A stretch of DNA of 35,266 nt. Source: Actinomadura roseirufa. Lineage in GTDB: Bacteria; Actinomycetota; Actinomycetes; Streptosporangiales; Streptosporangiaceae. The notes under the pieces were generated by a model, which worked only from the letters and a program-made list of their open reading frames with translations, did no database searches and was not told the origin of the DNA. Numbering within the stretch: position 1 is the first letter of the stretch; each line of letters opens with the position of its first letter. Position numbers and translations under genes: made by a program. The stretch spans positions 1-35,266 of the forward strand of contig NZ_CAACVB010000064.1 of the NCBI RefSeq assembly GCF_900659635.1. The letters run 5' to 3'. This document shows, piece after piece, positions 7,039 to 14,231 of this stretch.

Positions 7039-8216
7039 ACCCCGAGCCTGAGCAGCAGCTCACGGGCGCCGAGTTGCTTGACGCCCTGCTGGACTCGCTC
7101 AACCGGTACGTGATCCTTCCCAGCGTCGAGGCCGCGCACGCGGTCGCGCTGTGGATCGCCGCGACGCACGCTCAGCCCGCTTGGCCGCACGCGCCCCGCC
7201 TGGTCATCCGTGGCCCGGAGAAGCGGTGCGGCAAGTCCCGGCTGCTGGACGTGGTGGAGGCGACGTGCCACGACCCGTTCATCACCGTCAACAGCAGTTC
7301 GGCCGCCGTGTACCGGTCGATCACCGAGGACCCGCCGACCATGCTCGTTGACGAGGCCGACACCATCTTCGGGCCCAAGGCCGACGGCAACGAAGACCTG
7401 CGCGGACTGCTGAACGCTGGCCATCAGCGCAATCGGCCGGCCAAACGGTACGACGCCAACACCGGCCGCGTGGAGTCCATCCCCACCTTCGCCATGGCCG
7501 CGCTCGCTGGTATCGGCGTGATGCCCGACACCATCGAAGACCGCGCGGTCATCGTCAAGATGCGACGTCGTAACCGCGCCGAACCCGTGGCGCCGTTCCG
7601 GCACCGACGCGACCGCCCCGCGCTCCGCCAGCTCGCGCAACGGCTCGCCGAGTGGCTGCGCGGCGACCTCGAAACCCTGGAGTCGGCCGAGCCTCCGATG
7701 CCCGTCGAAGACCGTGCCGCTGACACCTGGGAACCCCTCGTGGTCGTGGCCGACCATGCGGGCGGGCACTGGCCCGACCGTGCACGCGCCGCAATCCTCG
7801 CCCTGACCGGCGAGACGGACGAGACACAAATGTCGAGCCGCCTGCGACTGCTCACCGACTGCCGGACCGCGTTCGGGACGGACACCGCCCTTCCGACCGC
7901 CGCCCTACTGGAACGGCTTAAGGCCGACCCCGAAGCCCCATGGGCGACCTACGGCCCGACCGGCCTTACTGCGGTGAAGCTCGGGGCTCTGCTGCGCGAG
8001 TACGAGATTCGATCGACCACGGCGCGGTTCGGTGGCCAGCAGTCCAAGGGGTACCTGCGGACGGCCTTCACCGACGCCTGGGAGCGCTACTGCGGCGACC
8101 CCAACCCGCCCACGGAGACCGGTCCCGAGGCCGAGATCGTCATCCTGCACCAGGGGGAGCCGTACCAGCCGTACCAGCCTCAAATCCCCAGCTCACCCCC
8201 GGTACGGCTCGCCTAG
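7035..8216 (+). CDS. DUF3631 P-loop ATPase, putative replicative helicase subunit
   Basis: The 393-residue protein has Walker A GPEKRCGKS (60-68) and Walker B MLVDEAD (103-109), followed by an AAA-like core with NAGHQRN and an arginine-rich KMRRRNR stretch. The last ~150 residues match the DUF3631 region found fused to, or next to, prim-pol domains in phages and AICEs. It probably unwinds or loads at the origin together with the prim-pol, to which it is coupled by an ATGA overlap. The C-terminus is unusual: its last ~20 codons run into a GGTACGGCT repeat array, so the tail (YQPYQP) is encoded by the repeats themselves. Helicase activity is inferred from motifs and context. Confidence 0.85.
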   Translation: MNPEPEQQLTGAELLDALLDSLNRYVILPSVEAAHAVALWIAATHAQPAWPHAPRLVIRGPEKRCGKSRLLDVVEATCHDPFITVNSSSAAVYRSITEDPPTMLVDEADTIFGPKADGNEDLRGLLNAGHQRNRPAKRYDANTGRVESIPTFAMAALAGIGVMPDTIEDRAVIVKMRRRNRAEPVAPFRHRRDRPALRQLAQRLAEWLRGDLETLESAEPPMPVEDRAADTWEPLVVVADHAGGHWPDRARAAILALTGETDETQMSSRLRLLTDCRTAFGTDTALPTAALLERLKADPEAPWATYGPTGLTAVKLGALLREYEIRSTTARFGGQQSKGYLRTAFTDAWERYCGDPNPPTETGPEAEIVILHQGEPYQPYQPQIPSSPPVRLA

Positions 8217-8332
8217 CCGGTACGGCTCAAGCCGTACCACCCTGCGCCCCTGGTACGGCTCAAGCCGTACCAGGGAACCAAGTCGTACCAGCCCTGACCA
8301 GCAAGAACGAGGCTGGTACGGCTGGTACGGCT
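8158..8332. repeat. Ten-copy GGTACGGCT repeat array, candidate replication origin (iterons)
   Basis: Nine exact copies of GGTACGGCT or its complement lie at 8158, 8167, 8201, 8219, 8230, 8252, 8263, 8315 and 8324, with a one-mismatch copy at 8281. The layout is roughly symmetric: two tandem inverted copies at the left, two head-to-head palindromes in the middle (8219-8238; 8248-8275 with 13-bp arms and a CA centre), and two tandem forward copies at the right. Paired tandem copies are exactly 9 bp apart. Directly downstream of the replication genes and upstream of the excisionase-like gene, this looks like an iteron origin. A transfer locus or regulator array is the main alternative. Confidence 0.8.
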
Positions 8333-8392
8333 ACCCCCCTCAACCCCGACCCCGAATGCGACGGACACCCCCTCACGGAGGTTGTAAGGATC

Positions 8393-8608
8393 ATGGCCGA
8401 AGAGACGATCCCGGCCGCGCTTGTCGGACAGCTCAAGCCGCTCTACAAGATCTCCGAACTGCCCGGAATCCTGCCGTTCAGCCGAAGCCGTATCTACGAA
8501 ATGGTCCGGGCGGGCCGCCTGCGGACCGTCACCGAGCACAGCGCCCGGTTCGTCCCGGCCAGCGCCCTTGTCGAGTACCTGACGTTGCTGGAGAAGGAGG
8601 CCGCGTGA
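8393..8608 (+). CDS. xis: Small HTH protein, excisionase (Xis)-like
   Basis: The 71-residue protein carries a MerR/excisionase-type winged helix: ISELPGILPFSRSRIYEMVRAGRL (about residues 20-43), then a basic strand (RFVPASALVEYL). This matches the AlpA/Xis-like helix-turn-helix proteins encoded just before AICE integrases, which bind arm sites and steer the integrase toward excision. Its ATG has GGAGG (8377-8381) 11 bases upstream. Its TGA overlaps the integrase GTG (GTGA), so Xis and Int are co-translated, as in pSAM2. A pure regulatory role is the alternative. Confidence 0.82.
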   Translation: MAEETIPAALVGQLKPLYKISELPGILPFSRSRIYEMVRAGRLRTVTEHSARFVPASALVEYLTLLEKEAA

Positions 8609-9825
8609 GTGCGAAGCGCCGCTCCCCTGGGGAGGGGGGCGTGTACTGGGACGAGTCCCGCAAGCGCTGGATCGCATCCAAGGACGTCGGAGTCCGGCCC
8701 AACGGCCGGCGGCACGTCATCAAGGGGAGCGGCAAGACTCGGACGGCTGCGCTCGACAAGCTAGCCGTGAACATCAAGAAGCATGAGGAGAGGCAGAGCC
8801 CGGCCCCGAAGCCCGCCGACGACGTCAAGGTCGTCGAGGCCGTACAGAGGTTCCTCCGGTACGGCCTCATGGGCAGGGACACCTCGACCGTCACGAACGC
8901 CCGGAGCCTTGCCGAGCATCACATCCTTCCGCAGTTGGGAGAGCGGCCGGTCGTCGAGTTGACCGCTGATGAGGTTGAGGAGTGGCTGGAAGGCCGCGCC
9001 GAAGTCTTGAGTACCAAGTCCTTGCGTGAGGTTCGTTCCGTGCTCAGACGGTCGATCGAACGGGTGATGAAGCGGGACGCGCGGGTCACGCGCAATGTCG
9101 TCGACCTGTGCCAGGTACCGACCGGCAAGCGGCCCGGCCGGCCGTCCAAGGCACTGACCTTCCCTCAGGCATTGCTCGTGCTCGACGCGGCCGAGCGAGC
9201 CCGGAGCGACATGCGGCAATACGTCGTCCTGTCGCTGCTGACCGGGGCGCGGACAGAGGAGGTTCGCAAACTCCCGTGGGCTCATGTCGTCGCCTACGAC
9301 AAGCACGTCGGGGCGTGGCGTCCGATCCACGAAGCCGGATGGGATCACGAGGAATTCGCCATTTACGTGTGGCGGTCCGTCCGCGCGACCGGCGACACCA
9401 AGACAAAGAAGTCTCGCCGCACGCTCAAACTCCCCGAGCGCTGCGTCATCGCCCTGCGGGACCTGTGGCAGAGCCTCCCCGAGCGGCCGGACGCCGAAGC
9501 GCTGGTCTTCCCCGGCAAGGACGGAAAGGTCCGGGGGGCGATGACCGTCCTCCGGGCGTTCCGCGCGGAAGTGGTCGGTCCCGCTGGGCTGGTCGCCGCC
9601 GACTGGTGTGCACGGGAGATGCGGCATAGCTTCGTGTCCTTGCTCTCGGACAACGGGATGCCCATCGAGCAGATCGCCCTACTGGTCGGGCACAGCGGGA
9701 CCCAGGTCACGGAGAAGGTCTACCGGCAGCAGATCCGGCCCGTGATCCAGGACGGGGCACAGGCGATGGACCAGATCTTCCCGACCGAGGTGAAGATCCC
9801 AGTACCTCAGTTTGTCCCTCAGTAA
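8605..9825 (+). CDS. int: Tyrosine recombinase (AICE integrase)
   Basis: The 406-residue protein has an N-terminal arm-binding region (about 1-70), a SAM-like core-binding domain (about 75-170) and a catalytic domain. Visible active-site residues are R216 (TGARTEE), K268/K269 (TKKSRRT), R340 (MRHSF), H363 (GHSG) and the nucleophile Y373 (KVYRQQ). The usual first histidine of the HxxR box is R337 here (REMR), a substitution I know from other actinomycete integrases. The GTG at 8605 overlaps the xis stop. The gene runs toward the 3' end of tRNA-Asn, so it should integrate and excise the element there. Confidence 0.95.
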   Translation: MSAKRRSPGEGGVYWDESRKRWIASKDVGVRPNGRRHVIKGSGKTRTAALDKLAVNIKKHEERQSPAPKPADDVKVVEAVQRFLRYGLMGRDTSTVTNARSLAEHHILPQLGERPVVELTADEVEEWLEGRAEVLSTKSLREVRSVLRRSIERVMKRDARVTRNVVDLCQVPTGKRPGRPSKALTFPQALLVLDAAERARSDMRQYVVLSLLTGARTEEVRKLPWAHVVAYDKHVGAWRPIHEAGWDHEEFAIYVWRSVRATGDTKTKKSRRTLKLPERCVIALRDLWQSLPERPDAEALVFPGKDGKVRGAMTVLRAFRAEVVGPAGLVAADWCAREMRHSFVSLLSDNGMPIEQIALLVGHSGTQVTEKVYRQQIRPVIQDGAQAMDQIFPTEVKIPVPQFVPQ

Positions 9826-9828
9826 CGA

Positions 9829-9866
9829 GTCAGGGCCGGTTCTCCATGCGGAGAACCGGCCCTGAC
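9829..9866. terminator. Perfect long hairpin between int and tRNA-Asn
   Basis: Arms 9829-9845 and 9850-9866 pair perfectly over 17 bp around a 4-base loop, starting 4 bases after the int stop codon. It should stop transcription from int. Because it is symmetric, it should also stop transcription from the tRNA on the other strand. It lies just inside the integration junction. Confidence 0.78.
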
Positions 9867-9892
9867 CTGTGGCTTTTGGGGGCAAAGCGAAG

Positions 9893-9940
9893 CTCCCGCG
9901 ATTGGACTCGAACCAATAACCTGCCGGTTAACAGCCGGCT
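9893..9940. other. Presumed attachment site (tRNA-Asn 3' half)
   Basis: Elements of this class recombine within the 3' half of a tRNA gene, from the anticodon or T-loop to the end, and restore an intact gene. Here the tRNA is intact and its 3' end faces int. The exact core length cannot be set because the other copy is outside the window. Confidence 0.45.
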
Positions 9941-9965
9941 GCTCTGCCGATTGAGCTACGCGGGA
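9893..9965 (-). tRNA. tRNA-Asn (GTT anticodon)
   Basis: On the minus strand the 73-base sequence folds as a tRNA: acceptor arms TCCCGCG/CGCGGGA, a D-arm GCTC...GAGC, an anticodon stem GCCGG/CCGGC with loop CTGTTAA (anticodon GTT, asparagine), and a T-arm ATTGG-TTCGAGT-CCAAT. No CCA is encoded; the discriminator base is G. It is the integration target of the AICE and remains complete. Confidence 0.96.
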
Positions 9966-10105
9966 TCGTGCGGCGGGCGGGGCCCGGGGGCTCGCCAGCG
10001 CGTCTAGGTTAGCGCATGTCCGGACCTGTTCGCGCGCGCGAAGGGGTGGGGGCGGTGTTGGTGGGTATAGGGGGTGACACCTTTCGGCTGCACTGGAGGT
10101 TGGAC

Positions 10106-10363
10106 ATGAAGTACCGCATGGCCTTCATGGCGGGCGCCGCCATCGGCTACGTCCTCGGGACGAAGGCCGGGCGGGAGCGCTATGAGCAGATCAAGCGGGT
10201 CTCGCGGCAGGTGTCGGAGAACCCGAACGTGCAGGAGGCCGCCGAGGTGATCCGCGGCAAGGCCGGGTCGGTGGCGTCGTCGGCGAAGGAGCGGGTGCCC
10301 GAGCAGATCGGCGGGAAGCGCGCGAAGGCGGAGCAGGAGAAGCCGTCCGTCCAGCCGGGTTAG
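10106..10363 (+). CDS. YtxH-like small membrane-anchored protein
   Basis: The 85-residue protein begins with a glycine-containing hydrophobic helix (MAFMAGAAIGYVLGTKAGRERYE, about residues 5-27) followed by a charged amphipathic helix and a Lys/Glu-rich tail. That is the YtxH-type layout found in stress-associated membrane proteins of Gram-positive bacteria. The ATG at 10106 is preferred because GGAGGT (10095-10100) is ideally spaced; a longer in-frame start overlaps promoter-like sequence near the tRNA. Its TAG overlaps the stop of the convergent downstream gene by 3 bases. Its molecular role is unknown. Confidence 0.7.
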   Translation: MKYRMAFMAGAAIGYVLGTKAGRERYEQIKRVSRQVSENPNVQEAAEVIRGKAGSVASSAKERVPEQIGGKRAKAEQEKPSVQPG

Positions 10364-10854
10364 AGGCCGGTCTGGCGGCGCAGGTCCTCCAGGACCTGTT
10401 CCGCCTGGGCGCGCAGGCCCGGGTCGGCGGGGTCGAGGCCCGCGTCGAAGACGAACGACCAGCGGACGGGGCCGCCGGTGGTGGGGCGCCGGCCCGCGAT
10501 GCGGACCTTGCCGCCGCCGGGCAGGCGCGCCTGGTGACTGACCGCGATGGTGGCGGTGACGCGTTCCCTGACCGTCTCGGGGACGGAGCCCGGGTCGGTG
10601 AGCCGGACGTGGTGCTCGGCGCCGCCCGACGTCTCGTGGACGTGGAGCCAGCCGTCCTTCCAGGACGCCTGGTCGACCCGCTCCCAGGGGACGCGGGTGA
10701 AGCCTCCGGAGGGGGCCGGAAGGTGCAGGGCCGTGGTGGTGGCCACGACGTGGGAGCCGCCGCGGGTGGGGGCGGACGCGAGGACGCGCTCGCCGCGTTC
10801 CAGGGCGAGCGCGTCGCGGAGGGCGGCGGGAAGGCGGCCGCTGAGGAGGCGCAT
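10360..10854 (-). CDS. Conserved hypothetical protein with a PH-like beta fold
   Basis: The 164-residue protein starts MRLLSGRLPAALRDAL and continues with alternating beta strands (ERVLASAPTRGGSHVVATTTALHL, WERVDQASWKDGWLHVHE). This resembles the actinobacterial bacterial-PH-like proteins that convert a signal or lipid contact into a beta-barrel interaction. No catalytic motif or membrane segment is visible. The ATG at 10854 is supported by the protein pattern; a longer frame upstream belongs to the shadow of the next gene. It ends convergently with the YtxH gene, sharing bases of the two stop codons. No specific function can be given. Confidence 0.7.
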   Translation of the reverse strand: MRLLSGRLPAALRDALALERGERVLASAPTRGGSHVVATTTALHLPAPSGGFTRVPWERVDQASWKDGWLHVHETSGGAEHHVRLTDPGSVPETVRERVTATIAVSHQARLPGGGKVRIAGRRPTTGGPVRWSFVFDAGLDPADPGLRAQAEQVLEDLRRQTGL

Positions 10855-10871
10855 GCCCCCACGGTAGGCGA

Positions 10872-12191
10872 TCAGGCGGCCTGGGTGGCGCGGCGGGCCG
10901 CGAGAAGGTCCAGGACGAGCGCGGCCGACCAGGAGTGGTCGTGGCCGCCGCGGCCGGTGCCGTCGAAGGGGTCGAAGAACTCGCGGAACCCGGACTGGCG
11001 GACGAGGCGCATGGTGGCGCCGTACAGCAGGTCGGCGATCACCGGCAGGTCGTGATTGAGGGAGCCGTACCAGAGCAGCCAGTTCGTGCTGATCCAGGTG
11101 GGGCCGCGCCAGTAGCCGCCCCGGTCGAAGGCGGGCGCCTGGATGTCGCAGGTGGGGACGGGGTAGCCGGCGGCGCCGGCGAAGCGGGCCGACAGCAGGA
11201 GGTCGACGAGGTCGCGCACGAGCGGCGCGGGCAGGTCGGGGTCGAGCAGGGGCCCGAAGGACGCGGCGGTGACGACGGGCAGCAGGTTCCCGGCGCGCAG
11301 GTCGCGGGCGCGGAAGCAGCAGGTCTCGCGGTCCCAGAGCCGGTCGAGGAGCGCGGTGTGGACGTGTTCGGCGTGGGCCCGGTGGGGGGCGGGGTCGGCG
11401 CCGACGATCGCGGCGATCTCGGCGAGGGCGTGGGTGGAGGCGAGGTAGGTGGCGTTGACGAGGGGGTCCTCGACGGCGAAGGGGTGCTCGTCGCGGAGGT
11501 AGCCGGGCCTGTAGCGGGCCTCGCGCATGAGGGCGGCGAGGCGGACGTAGCGGTCGTGGTCCTCGCCGGTGGGGAGCGTCCTGGGGATGTGGGCGGGGGC
11601 GTAGGCGGTGGGTGGGAGCCGTAGGGCGGAGAGGGGACGGTCCCAGGCGGGGCTGTTGTCCTGACCCGACTCCCAGGGGTGGCAGATCGCGATCAGGCCG
11701 CCGCCGCCCAGGTCGCGGGCGTGCGCCAGGTAGTGGTGCTGGGCCGCCAGGAGGGGGTAGAGGCGTTCGAGGAAGGCCCTGCCTTGGTCCACGCTGGGGG
11801 CGCACTCGTGCAGCCGTAGGGCGGCGAGTGCGTGCAGGGGCGGCGGGGTCAGGCCGGAGGTGTGGACGCCGTTGGGGGCCGTGGGGTGCCGCTCGCTGCG
11901 CCATAGTTCGGGGCCGGGGAAGAACGCCTGCCGTGCGTGCGCGGTGTCGAAGACGATGTGGGGCAGCATGCCGTCCGCCCACTGGCCGCGGAACAGGGAG
12001 AGGAGCTCGGTTTCGGCCCGCGCCCGGTGGTGGCGGGCGAGGCCCATGCTGATGAACGCGGCGTCCCAGCTCCACTGGTGCGGGTAGAGGGCCGGCGAGG
12101 CGGCGGTGGCCGTCCCGGTCCAGCTGGCGTCCAGTACCCGGGCCGCGGCCTGCCACAGCGCGGTCTCGTCACCGGTGAGACGCGGGCTCAT
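10872..12191 (-). CDS. Glucosylglycerate hydrolase-like (GH63-type) alpha-glycosidase
   Basis: The 439-residue protein has an (alpha/alpha)6-barrel glycosidase signature: YPHQWSWDAAFI (about 36-47), CHPWESGQDNSP (170-181, with the candidate acid D178), GYWRGPTWISTNW and a late GFREFFDP that could supply the base. This pattern fits the glucosylglycerate/mannosylglycerate hydrolases of mycobacteria and relatives, which release glucose and glycerate from the compatible solute glucosylglycerate. The protein is cytosolic, with no signal peptide. The ATG at 12191 lies 2 bases after GGGAGG, unusually close; a GTG nine codons upstream (12218) is the alternative. Substrate assignment is by family resemblance only. 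Confidence 0.8.
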   Translation of the reverse strand: MSPRLTGDETALWQAAARVLDASWTGTATAASPALYPHQWSWDAAFISMGLARHHRARAETELLSLFRGQWADGMLPHIVFDTAHARQAFFPGPELWRSERHPTAPNGVHTSGLTPPPLHALAALRLHECAPSVDQGRAFLERLYPLLAAQHHYLAHARDLGGGGLIAICHPWESGQDNSPAWDRPLSALRLPPTAYAPAHIPRTLPTGEDHDRYVRLAALMREARYRPGYLRDEHPFAVEDPLVNATYLASTHALAEIAAIVGADPAPHRAHAEHVHTALLDRLWDRETCCFRARDLRAGNLLPVVTAASFGPLLDPDLPAPLVRDLVDLLLSARFAGAAGYPVPTCDIQAPAFDRGGYWRGPTWISTNWLLWYGSLNHDLPVIADLLYGATMRLVRQSGFREFFDPFDGTGRGGHDHSWSAALVLDLLAARRATQAA

Positions 12192-12300
12192 GACCTCCCG
12201 ATCGCATGGACTGTTCACCGTGATTGTGACGCGGGAAACGTGCGGAGACGAGTCCCCGCGGGGAGTCGGTTCTCTACGCGTGGGAGATTCGGATGGTGAT

Positions 12301-13110
12301 TTATCCCGCTTCCGTGGCCCGTTCGAGGAGCCAGCCGGCGATCTCCTGCCCGGCGGTGATGCCCCGGGACGCGGTCACCGTGGTGGACGGCGCCGTCCAG
12401 CCGGTGTCGTGCAGTTCGCCGTGGGCGGGACGGACGGCGGCGTCGGCCGCTTCGAGGAGTTCCACGTCCAGGAGCGAGTCGCCGGCGGCGAGCGTCGCGG
12501 TGGCGCCGGTGCGGCGGGCGACCTCGGCGGCGGCGGCCGCCTTGGTGAGGCCGGCGGGCAGGCAGTAGACCTTGCGCCCCTGCAGGGACGTGCGCCAGCC
12601 GCGCTCGGCGCACCAGCCGGTGAGGTCCTCGACCCAGCCGCCCGGGAGGGCCGCGCGGTCCACGACGCTGTAGGCGAAGAGGCCGGACGCGACGCGCCGG
12701 TTGAGGACGAAGTCGCCGGCGAGGCGGATCAGGTGCTCCTGGACGTCGGCGAGAGGCGCGCTTCCCCCTGCGATGCGCTCACGGACGGCCGCGGCCCATT
12801 CGGGGTCGTCCTCGCCGTCCACGAGGAGGTGCCCGCCGTTCGCGCAGATGGCGTACGCGGGGGGCTTCTCCAGGAGGTGGACGCGGCGGTACTGCTCCGG
12901 TGTCCGTGTCGTGGTGGGGACGAACACCGTGGCCCTGGCGAGGGTCTCCAGGGTCTGCGTGGCCGTCTCAGTGACATAGGAAAGGGGTGCGCCCTTGTAG
13001 AACTCCACACAGAGCAGGCGCGGCATTGACTCGTCCGGGCCGTCCAGGGAGAACGCGGCGGCGGAGTAGATGAGCGTGCGGTCGAGGTCCGAGCACACCA
13101 GGACGGTCAC
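12301..13110 (-). CDS. HAD-family phosphatase of the Ter biosynthetic module
   Basis: The 269-residue protein has HAD motif I SDLDRT (nucleophile D8, acid D10), a Thr-rich motif II region (PTTTRTPEQ), a Lys in LPAGLTKAAAA and motif IV GDSLLDVELLEAAD, with a cap domain between. It is closest in layout to Cof/sucrose-phosphatase-type HADs and should hydrolyse a small phosphoester, plausibly the phosphorylated nucleoside-like product of the neighbouring PRTases. The GTG start overlaps the StiP/PRTase_1 stop (GTGA), making it the last gene of a four-gene translationally coupled operon. The substrate is unknown. Confidence 0.82.
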   Translation of the reverse strand: MTVLVCSDLDRTLIYSAAAFSLDGPDESMPRLLCVEFYKGAPLSYVTETATQTLETLARATVFVPTTTRTPEQYRRVHLLEKPPAYAICANGGHLLVDGEDDPEWAAAVRERIAGGSAPLADVQEHLIRLAGDFVLNRRVASGLFAYSVVDRAALPGGWVEDLTGWCAERGWRTSLQGRKVYCLPAGLTKAAAAAEVARRTGATATLAAGDSLLDVELLEAADAAVRPAHGELHDTGWTAPSTTVTASRGITAGQEIAGWLLERATEAG

Positions 13111-14231
13111 TGAACGGCTCCCTTGCCGAACCGGGGGTGGATGAGGCCCATGCAGGCGTAGGGGATGTCGTCCACTTCTAGGACGGGCACTCCGCGCTCT
13201 TCTGCCAGTAGGCGGATGTGAGTGAGGTCGGCACCGGCGCCCGTTCGGATGAGGACCTTCCACGGGACGCGGCGCAGCAGGACGCGCGTCGTCTCGCCGA
13301 CGCCGGGCTTGATGAGGTTGAGGTCGTCCACGCCGTGCGCGAGGCCGACGCGGCGGACCGCATCCCAGCCCGACCAGTCGGGGGTGCGGTCGGAGTCTCT
13401 GAAGGTGGGCAGATCCTTGGCGACCCTCTCGGCGACGTCGGCGAAGCGCGCGCAGACGGTGTCAAGGAAATGGGCCGAGACGTCGTCGGCGGCGAGGTCG
13501 GCGTAGAACTTGGCGCCGTGGAAGTCCTCGGGGCCGATCAGCTCGTCGTTCAGCACCGTGCGGCTCACGAGCCCGGACACGGTGGAGTTCAGGCAGGCGG
13601 ACGGGATGAGGAAGTCGTCGCGGGTGCCGTAGAGGGGCGTGCACCTGCCCGGGTCGGCCAGGACGGCGAGGTCGTCGGGGAAGCGCGCGGCCGAGTGCCC
13701 CGCGAGCGCGGCGGACAGCTCGCGGCTGATCGCGCCCTTGCCCGTCCACCCGTCCACGAACATGACGCTGGACGGGTCGTGGTGCGCCGCCAGATACCGG
13801 AGGGCGACGGTGTCGATGCCGCGTCCGCGGACGATGCTGACCGCGTAATGGGGAAGGTCCAGGTCGTGGGCGAACCGCGCCCAGCGCCGGGCGAGGACGC
13901 CGACGGGGGTGCCGGCGCGGGCCAGCGAGACCAGGACGGCGCCGGGGCCGCGTTCGGCGAGGATCATCTCGGTGACGAGCCCGGCCGCGTAGGCGAGCCG
14001 CTCCGCCGACTCGGCAAGGGCTTCGTGGAACAGCCCCTGGTACTCGGGGCCGGGCTGGTACTCCACGGGCAGAGATTCGGCGTAGTGGGCCCGTCCTGAC
14101 TGGATCGCGGCCTCACGTTCCTCGGTCGGCGCCTCCAGTTCGGCATGGGAGAGGTCCTTGAGCAACCACGCGACGTCCTCGGCGGGATAGCTGCCGAAGT
14201 CCGGGCCGTACAGCGGCCTGGGCAGGGTCAC
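13107..14231 (-). CDS. PRTase_1 / StiP-family protein with C-terminal PELOTA-like domain
   Basis: The 374-residue protein has a phosphoribosyltransferase-like fold. Its VSLARAGTPVGVLARR stretch and the VMFVDGWTGKG loop (156-166) stand where PRPP-binding loops occur. The last ~60 residues (WKVLIRTGAGADLTHIRLLAEERGVPV) resemble the PELOTA RNA-binding domain. Databases label this family StiP cysteine protease or PRTase_1, and comparative genomics of Ter clusters predicts a PRTase. I see no clear protease catalytic triad. The GTG start overlaps the upstream gene's TGA and the end overlaps the HAD start, so all are co-translated. It probably attaches phosphoribose to a base-like substrate; that is inference. 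Confidence 0.82.
   Translation of the reverse strand: MTLPRPLYGPDFGSYPAEDVAWLLKDLSHAELEAPTEEREAAIQSGRAHYAESLPVEYQPGPEYQGLFHEALAESAERLAYAAGLVTEMILAERGPGAVLVSLARAGTPVGVLARRWARFAHDLDLPHYAVSIVRGRGIDTVALRYLAAHHDPSSVMFVDGWTGKGAISRELSAALAGHSAARFPDDLAVLADPGRCTPLYGTRDDFLIPSACLNSTVSGLVSRTVLNDELIGPEDFHGAKFYADLAADDVSAHFLDTVCARFADVAERVAKDLPTFRDSDRTPDWSGWDAVRRVGLAHGVDDLNLIKPGVGETTRVLLRRVPWKVLIRTGAGADLTHIRLLAEERGVPVLEVDDIPYACMGLIHPRFGKGAVQ

Larger units (their letters stand above)
1..9892. mobile_element. Actinomycete integrative and conjugative element (AICE), left end outside window
   Basis: This block has the full AICE gene set in a compact order: Nudix (Pif-like), GntR/UTRA (KorSA-like), small membrane and zinc proteins, an SpdB-like protein, an FtsK-type translocase, a primase-polymerase, a DUF3631 P-loop protein, an excisionase-like HTH protein and a tyrosine integrase. 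The integrase ends 67 bases before the 3' end of a tRNA-Asn gene on the opposite strand, the usual AICE target geometry. There is no relaxase, type IV secretion gene or phage structural gene, which fits double-stranded DNA transfer by a single TraB-like pump. No copy of the tRNA 3' end occurs near base 1, so the left boundary lies upstream of the window. Family assignment follows pSAM2-type elements. Confidence 0.9.

Noticed and set aside
8158..8332. CRISPR array
   Set aside because: The repeats are 9 bp, occur in both orientations and have irregular spacing; no cas genes are near.
1..9892. Prophage or relaxase-type ICE
   Set aside because: No capsid, terminase, relaxase or type IV secretion genes. 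The single FtsK-type pump identifies an AICE.
10360..12156. A 598-residue leftward open frame over the hydrolase gene
   Set aside because: Its first ~430 residues are a low-complexity shadow of the glycosidase gene. Only the last 164 residues are real.
12219..12300. Operator or terminator around CCCCGCGGGG
   Set aside because: The palindrome is short and of a kind common in GC-rich DNA. I see no further support.
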